A stretch of DNA of 12,082 bases, taken from NCBI GenBank assembly GCA_035701115.1, contig DASSOA010000063.1:1-12082 (forward strand), written 5' to 3'. This stretch comes from DASSKW01 sp035701115. Its GTDB lineage: Bacteria; Pseudomonadota; Gammaproteobacteria; Natronospirales; REEB76. Below, one piece after another: positions 7,604-12,082 of this stretch. The stretch's first letter is position 1; each line of letters begins with the position of its first letter. The translations under genes and the position numbers were made by a program. The notes under the pieces were generated by a model that worked only from the letters and a program-made list of their open reading frames with translations, ran no database searches and was not told the DNA's origin.

Positions 7604-8359
7604 ATGACGTTGGCAGCGATAAACCGTATATTGCTTACCGGCATGGGCCTGTTGCTCTGCGCGGCGACCGCCTCTGCCTACAACTATCACCTCGACCGCG
7701 ATATCCAGTCGTTGAAGTCTCGCGGTACGGCACTGGTCAACCGATACCAGTCTGCGAGAGAGCAGATGTCAGAACTCCATCACCAGCAACAGGTGCTTGA
7801 TCGGGCCAAACGTCAGCTGGCATCGGACCAGGCCTCCTTCGACAAGTCCGCCAGGGCTCACCAACAGCAGGTTGCCGAACAGAACCAGACCATCAATGAT
7901 GTCAAGAACCGGTGCAACAACAGCAATACCGCCGAAAACACCAGCGGGCATGTGAACCACTGCGACAACACGATTGCGGCAGTCAATGCCAAATCCGGGA
8001 AGATACGATCCGATGCCGAGGCGCTGCAGAAACAGCAATCGGCGCTCGATGCCAACGCGCTGGCATTGAACCGCCAGGTCGCGCACTGGAACCGTGATCA
8101 GATGCTTGCGATCAGCGTATTCAATGACGCATCAACCCGGTTGAACAACTGGCTCAACGATGCCTACGCATTCATGAATACCAGGGACTTCCAGGACAAC
8201 ATCGCGTGGGCGCATGCAAGCAAACGCTGTGAAGACAACGGTACAGTCGGTGCCGGCACCAGCGAGGAACAGGCCTTGTACAGCCAGGCCGAACATGCCC
8301 TCGGCTGCCTGAGCGACGTGGAGAATGCCCGCATGCGCTATTACAAGTCCGCGAAGTAA
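7604..8359 (+). CDS. Exported four-cysteine coiled-coil protein, hypothetical (paralogue 2)
   Basis: The function is not recognised. The 251-residue product has a signal peptide ending near ATASA (residue 25), so the mature protein starts around YNYHLDRD and is extracytoplasmic. C19 lies within the signal and is preceded by LLL, which does not make a lipobox. Residues 30-100 and 125-165 are rich in Q, A, N, K and D and look like a long coiled coil. The mature part has four cysteines, C104, C120, C209 and C235, with spacings of 16, 89 and 26, close to 13, 85 and 23 in the preceding gene's product. W183 with F190 seven residues on, and HALGCL around C235, also match. I infer the two genes are diverged tandem duplicates. 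ATG 7604 is given as the start; TTG 7610 has the better Shine-Dalgarno spacing. It ends at a bidirectional terminator facing the minus-strand propeller gene. Confidence 0.83.
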   Translation: MTLAAINRILLTGMGLLLCAATASAYNYHLDRDIQSLKSRGTALVNRYQSAREQMSELHHQQQVLDRAKRQLASDQASFDKSARAHQQQVAEQNQTINDVKNRCNNSNTAENTSGHVNHCDNTIAAVNAKSGKIRSDAEALQKQQSALDANALALNRQVAHWNRDQMLAISVFNDASTRLNNWLNDAYAFMNTRDFQDNIAWAHASKRCEDNGTVGAGTSEEQALYSQAEHALGCLSDVENARMRYYKSAK

Positions 8360-8380
8360 CACGACTCCGGTCCGAATCGC

Positions 8381-8412
8381 AAAAAAAAACGCCCGCTTGC
8401 GCGGGCGTTTTT
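8381..8412. terminator. Bidirectional intrinsic terminator between convergent genes
   Basis: ACGCCCGC (8389-8396) and GCGGGCGT (8401-8408) form a perfect stem with a TTGC loop. A run of nine A residues precedes it (8381-8389) and five T residues follow (8408-8412), so either strand gives a hairpin followed by U residues. It lies 21 bases past the plus-strand stop and 21 bases past the minus-strand stop at 8434, serving both genes. Confidence 0.93.
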
Positions 8413-8433
8413 CGTTCCGGCAATTGCCGTGCA

Positions 8434-11400
8434 TCAGTTCACGGCCGGAATGCCTTCCTGTTGCAGCGTCCTGTTCAGTTCCGGAAGAACAGTGTCCTGA
8501 ATGCGGCGCCAGCTTGCGATGTCGCGATCCGCGTATCCTGCATACAGCGTGTAAGCGTCCTCGTACTGCGCCGGCGGTGCACGGTCCCCGTCGTTCACTT
8601 CCGCTGCGAGCGACGCCAGCTGGCTGTTCACCGCGGCAAGATTCAACGGCGTTTTGGCGGCCGCCTGCAACGCGACCACCTGCTGGTCGAGAGCCTGCAC
8701 CTGCTTCAGCAACCCGGGTTTACCGGTCAGCTTGGTGGAAAGCGCCTTCAGTTTGAGATGCAGCGCGTCGGCCGCGTCATGCGTACGTGCCGTGACGTCG
8801 AGCGTATGGCCGATGCTGAGGGCGAGATCGAGCTGGCGGGTCAGATCCGCGCGCGATACATGTTCACGCGGATCCGGTTCAACCGTGAGCGGTTGACTCC
8901 AGGTCTTGCCATCTGCCGTCAATTTGACGGTGTAATGCCCCGGCAATACCAGCGGTCCTTCCGGCACAATCGGCGTACCGCGCGCAAAGATTGCCGCAAT
9001 CGAATAATCGTATTGCAGGGCATGCGGACGCGGATAGCGCAGGTCCCATACGAACCGATGCGCACCGGCCGCCGCATCCAGTTTTTCCGGGGACGCCAGC
9101 CAGCCCGAGGTGAAATACTGCTCCGCGGGCAGTTTGACGGCGGCGGCGTTGCTGGCGAATTCGCGGATCAGCTGGCCCTTGTCGTCGTAAATGGCCAGTT
9201 TAACCGGGCCGCCGGCATGTGCACCGATCCAGTAATCGATTACTGCGCCTGCAGGCGGATTCTTGCCGGCGGGGATCTCCGGCGGCAGCGGCGTGTCCTT
9301 GTTGACGTCGTTGCGCACCCGGATGGCGGTTGCCGGAGAGAAGAGGTATGCAGAATCTGCCATGACGCCGGCGGCGGCCTGACGCAACGGCGTCACGTCA
9401 TCCAGCACCCAGATGGCGCGTCCCTGGGTGGCGGCGATCAGATCGTCGCCATGCAGCGTGATGTCGCGGACCCGCGCGGTGGGCAGATTCAACTGCAGCG
9501 ACTGCCAGCGATCGCCGTCATCGAACGAGATATACACGCCCGCGTTGGTTCCGGCATACAGCAGCTTAGGATTCCTGAGATCCTGACGCACGACGTACAC
9601 GTACTGCGACGCAGGAATGCCGTTCGCGATCAGCGTCCAGTGTCTGCCATAGTCGTGAGTGCGGTAGATATAGACACCGGATTCATTCTTGCGATGGGTA
9701 TCCACTGCGGCGTAGGCGGTAGCCGGATCAATGGACGAGGCATCAATCTGGTTGACGCGGCCCCACAGCGGCAGTCCCGGTGGCGTCACGTTATCCCAGT
9801 GCTTGCCGCCGTCGCGCGTCAGCTGAATCAGGCCATCGTCGGTACCGATCCAGATTTCATTCTGTTTCAGCGGCGACGGTGCAATGCTGAAGATCACACC
9901 GTAGCCGCAGGCGCGTGCCTCGGCATCCGTGATGTCGTCGCTGTCGCAATGTGCCGCCTGTGCCTTGTTGACACCGGTGAGATCGGGACTGATGGTGCGC
10001 CAGTGCATGCCTTCGTCTGTGGTCTTGAACAGCACCTGCGAACCGAGATACAGCATGTGCGCCTGATGCGGTGCCGCGACCAGCGGATAGAACCAGGTGT
10101 AGCGGTATTTCACGGTCGTCGGCCGCCGCCCGTAACTCGATACCGGCCAGGCGGAAATATTCTGCACCTGGTGGGTGGTTGCGTTGAAACGCGATACATG
10201 GCCGCCCAGACCGCCGACATAGACCAGGTTGGGATCGCCTGCATCCGGAATCACGTAACTGCGCTCGTCGCCGCCGACCGGATGCCAGTCGCGTTCGGTG
10301 ATTTCGCCGAAATCGCTGCGGCTTCTGGTTTCAATCGTGCCGCTGTCCTGCTGTCCGCTGTAAATGCGGTATGGGAACCGGTTGTCGGTTACGACGTGAT
10401 AGAACTGACCGGTCGGCTGGTTGTACCAGCTCGACCAGGTCTGTCCGCCGTCAACGCTGACCGTGGTGCCCTGATCGCTGGCCAGCACCATGTAGCGATC
10501 GTTGTCCGGATTGATCCACATGAAATGGTAATCGTCGCCGCCCGGGGCGCCTTTGAACCACGTGAAGGTCTTGCCGCCGTCGGTGGAACGGGCGACCGAC
10601 CGGTTCATCACGTACAGCACATCCGGATTCTTCGGATCAACCGCGATGCGATCGAAATACCAGTCCGCGAGGTCGTCGCCGCCCATTTTCTTCCAGTTGG
10701 CGCCACCGTCATCGGAACGGTACAGGCCGCTGCCGCTGTCCTGATTTGCGCCGCCGACAAACACACTCTGCGGCTTGGCATCGATGATGGCGTACACGCG
10801 CTGGTCATTGGTTCCGGGCGCCACCGCCAATCCGATACGGCCCAACTCGGCGGTGGGCAGGCCGTGTCCACTCAACCGGGTCCAGGTTTTGCCTTCGTCC
10901 GTGGATTTCCAGATAGCACTGCCCGGGCCGGCCTGCGGTTTGAAATACGAGAGCCACGGATACATGCGTTGCTGCCAGGTGGACGCGAACATGATCTGGG
11001 GGTGGGCGTCATCGGCTGCGAGATCAACGGCGCCGGTGGCGGGGTTTGTGAACAACACCTTGTCCCAGTGCTTGCCGCCGTCGGTGCTGCGGAATACACC
11101 ACGCTGGTCACTGGGGCCGAAGAAATGCCCGACGGCCGCGACGACCACCGTGTCCGGGTCCCGGGGATCAATCCAGATCCGCCCGATGTGGCGGGTGTCG
11201 TCGAGGCCGACATGCGTCCAGGTCTTGCCGCCGTCCGCGGAGCGATACACGCCGTCGCCCCCGACGATGTCATAGCGCGGTTCCGGCTGGCCGGTGCCTA
11301 TATAAATGACATCAGGATTGGATGGCGCAATCGCAATGGCGCCGATGGAGATTGAGCCGGCCTGCTGAAACAGGGGATGCCAGGTCAGACCCGCGTCGGT

Positions 11401-11625
11401 GGTCTTCCAGACGCCGCCGTCCGCGCCGCCAAAATAGAACGTATTCGGCTGGCCGGGAATACCAACTGCCATGGTGGACCAGCCACCCCGGAACGGCCCG
11501 ACTTCGCGCCAACTCATCTGCTGGTACAGCGGCGACAGGTCCTGCGACCGGGCCGGCGAGAATGCGGCCAGCAGCAGACCGGCCACAATGGAACACGACA
11601 CGAGGGAAGCTCTACGCAGCATCAT
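8434..11625 (-). CDS. Exported Asp-box (BNR/sortilin-like) beta-propeller protein
   Basis: The 1063-residue product starts with a signal peptide (MMLRRASL, hydrophobic to about 22, cleavage near PARS at 24-27) and is therefore exported. Eleven Asp-box repeats of the S/T-x-D-x-G-x-x-W type are visible at about 75, 129, 180, 241, 304, 347, 390, 535, 603, 656 and 700. A degenerate copy near 440 partly fills the 390-535 gap. Such repeats build VPS10/GH74-like propellers; the number suggests two. AIWVLDDVTPLR (about 737-748) marks the end of the propeller in this family. Ig-like stretches follow (about 793-910), then a helical C-terminus. It belongs to the family usually labelled 'glycosyl hydrolase' or 'WD40/YVTN/BNR-like repeat-containing protein'. 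I see no residues proving enzyme activity, so binding or scaffolding is as likely. The start at 11625 is favoured by GGGAG at 11632-11636 over an upstream in-frame ATG at 11667. C560 and C573 may form a disulfide. Confidence 0.9.
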   Translation of the reverse strand: MMLRRASLVSCSIVAGLLLAAFSPARSQDLSPLYQQMSWREVGPFRGGWSTMAVGIPGQPNTFYFGGADGGVWKTTDAGLTWHPLFQQAGSISIGAIAIAPSNPDVIYIGTGQPEPRYDIVGGDGVYRSADGGKTWTHVGLDDTRHIGRIWIDPRDPDTVVVAAVGHFFGPSDQRGVFRSTDGGKHWDKVLFTNPATGAVDLAADDAHPQIMFASTWQQRMYPWLSYFKPQAGPGSAIWKSTDEGKTWTRLSGHGLPTAELGRIGLAVAPGTNDQRVYAIIDAKPQSVFVGGANQDSGSGLYRSDDGGANWKKMGGDDLADWYFDRIAVDPKNPDVLYVMNRSVARSTDGGKTFTWFKGAPGGDDYHFMWINPDNDRYMVLASDQGTTVSVDGGQTWSSWYNQPTGQFYHVVTDNRFPYRIYSGQQDSGTIETRSRSDFGEITERDWHPVGGDERSYVIPDAGDPNLVYVGGLGGHVSRFNATTHQVQNISAWPVSSYGRRPTTVKYRYTWFYPLVAAPHQAHMLYLGSQVLFKTTDEGMHWRTISPDLTGVNKAQAAHCDSDDITDAEARACGYGVIFSIAPSPLKQNEIWIGTDDGLIQLTRDGGKHWDNVTPPGLPLWGRVNQIDASSIDPATAYAAVDTHRKNESGVYIYRTHDYGRHWTLIANGIPASQYVYVVRQDLRNPKLLYAGTNAGVYISFDDGDRWQSLQLNLPTARVRDITLHGDDLIAATQGRAIWVLDDVTPLRQAAAGVMADSAYLFSPATAIRVRNDVNKDTPLPPEIPAGKNPPAGAVIDYWIGAHAGGPVKLAIYDDKGQLIREFASNAAAVKLPAEQYFTSGWLASPEKLDAAAGAHRFVWDLRYPRPHALQYDYSIAAIFARGTPIVPEGPLVLPGHYTVKLTADGKTWSQPLTVEPDPREHVSRADLTRQLDLALSIGHTLDVTARTHDAADALHLKLKALSTKLTGKPGLLKQVQALDQQVVALQAAAKTPLNLAAVNSQLASLAAEVNDGDRAPPAQYEDAYTLYAGYADRDIASWRRIQDTVLPELNRTLQQEGIPAVN
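9794..9814. repeat. Exact 21-base direct repeat, copy 1 (Asp-box codons)
   Basis: This copy is identical to 11063-11083 and encodes the GGKHWD part of an Asp-box. Its core CTTGCCGCCGTC (plus strand) also occurs at 10570-10581 and 11224-11235, each within an Asp-box. It reflects the repeated protein motif rather than a mobile element. Confidence 0.8.
11063..11083. repeat. Exact 21-base direct repeat, copy 2 (Asp-box codons)
   Basis: Identical to 9794-9814, in the same orientation and the same reading frame, 1269 bases away. Identity at the wobble positions points to recent internal duplication or gene conversion among the propeller blades, or simply shared codon preference. Confidence 0.8.
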
Positions 11626-11631
11626 CACAGA

Positions 11632-11636
11632 CTCCC
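11632..11636 (-). promoter_or_regulatory. Shine-Dalgarno sequence fixing the start of the propeller gene
   Basis: Read on the minus strand, GGGAG lies six bases before the ATG at 11625-11623. This places the start directly before a clean signal peptide and argues against the upstream ATG at 11667, which would add fourteen residues. A second ATG follows immediately (11622-11620). Confidence 0.7.
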
Positions 11637-11728
11637 GGGATACCAATGCCCCTGATCGAACCGGCAAGGGGCGGGTTTATGAAGTTATGGGCTCTTCGAC
11701 ATTGGAGAGGGCAATTCAGTTCAGTGTA

Positions 11729-12082
11729 CTAGTTGTGGGTCGAACGGAGGGTGGTGCCCGCTTCCAGATATTCGGTCTCGGCGAGCCGCGCGAACACCCG
11801 CTCGAGCGGCGTTCCAAACTGCTGTTCCAGTTCCCATTCCGGGTCGGGAATTTCCTGCAGCAGGGTTTCCAGCAACCTCGACCCGAGCTTCAGGGCCGGT
11901 TCGTCCGGCACGCCGGTCCAGAACAGCCCCAGAACCGGCAACGCAAATTCCGCGAACGCCAGGGGGGAGCGCCTGCCGCGGCGCGGATACCAAACCAGCG
12001 ACGGTTGCGGTGCGTGACCATAGGCTTCGCGGAGACCCGGACCGAGCAGCAATTGAGCGTAGGCAACACTGCGCAGCTCGCC
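11729..12082 (-). CDS. Hypothetical protein, C-terminal part (gene runs off the right edge)
   Basis: The frame stays open from the window edge to the stop at 11729, giving 117 visible residues that begin GELRSVAYAQLLLGPG and end TTLRSTHN. An in-frame TTG at 12052 could act as a start, but the coding look continues past it, so I treat the gene as partial with its start outside the window. The visible part has a basic YPRRGRRSP segment, a hydrophobic but not clearly membrane-spanning stretch (FAEFALPVLGLFWTGVP), and an acidic helical tail (SRLLETLLQEIPDPEWELEQ). I recognise no family or catalytic motif. It is upstream of, and in the same direction as, the propeller gene; the 103-base gap between them (11626-11728) shows no convincing terminator, so co-transcription is possible. 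Confidence 0.6.
   Translation of the reverse strand, partial: GELRSVAYAQLLLGPGLREAYGHAPQPSLVWYPRRGRRSPLAFAEFALPVLGLFWTGVPDEPALKLGSRLLETLLQEIPDPEWELEQQFGTPLERVFARLAETEYLEAGTTLRSTHN

Noticed and set aside
7658..7660. C19 of the second coiled-coil protein as a lipoprotein attachment cysteine
   Set aside because: The preceding residues are LLL; a lipobox needs a small residue (G, A or S) just before the cysteine, and a normal ASA cleavage site follows.
8461..11355. A 964-codon plus-strand frame antisense to the propeller gene
   Set aside because: The minus-strand frame has a signal peptide, a Shine-Dalgarno and eleven Asp-boxes. The plus-strand product has no motif, and the repeated Asp-box codons explain the lack of stops.

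Overview
This window reads as a chromosomal stretch from a GC-rich proteobacterium, most likely a gammaproteobacterium of the Xanthomonadales/Nevskiales kind. The reasons are the long NAD-dependent glutamate dehydrogenase of the 180-kDa class, a QEGLA-motif protein, and a large exported Asp-box propeller protein, with sigma70-like promoters and compact intrinsic terminators. The lineage is inferred from gene content; no 16S or other phylogenetic marker is present. I see no tRNA, rRNA, CRISPR array, insertion sequence, integrase or prophage gene.

Layout. Bases 2-148 are the last 48 codons of a 2-oxo acid dehydrogenase E2 (dihydrolipoyl acyltransferase) gene, followed by a UUCG-capped hairpin. 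Bases 340-5151 encode a full-length 1603-residue NAD-specific glutamate dehydrogenase with all its catalytic and nucleotide-binding motifs, ended by a strong intrinsic terminator. Bases 5277-6572 encode a 431-residue QEGLA/DUF1704 protein with an HExxxH zinc-protease motif, making it a bacterial relative of the animal tubulin detyrosinase MATCAP. Two consecutive genes (6793-7479 and 7604-8359) encode small exported coiled-coil proteins. Their four cysteines, WxxxxxxF motif and ALxCL motif line up, so they look like diverged tandem paralogues of a family I cannot name; each has its own promoter-like sequence and terminator. A bidirectional terminator at 8381-8412 separates them from a convergent minus-strand gene (8434-11625) for a 1063-residue exported protein with eleven recognisable Asp-box (BNR) repeats. 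The right edge (11729-12082, minus strand) holds the C-terminal part of an unrecognised gene.

How the genes relate. The first two genes are central carbon/nitrogen metabolism: E2 belongs to a 2-oxo acid dehydrogenase complex, and glutamate dehydrogenase feeds glutamate carbon into the TCA cycle as 2-oxoglutarate. The terminators after most genes suggest mainly single-gene transcription units. The most interesting content is the pair of four-cysteine exported coiled-coil proteins and the predicted MATCAP-like metallopeptidase. Two very long open frames antisense to the dehydrogenase and the propeller gene are judged to be composition artefacts.
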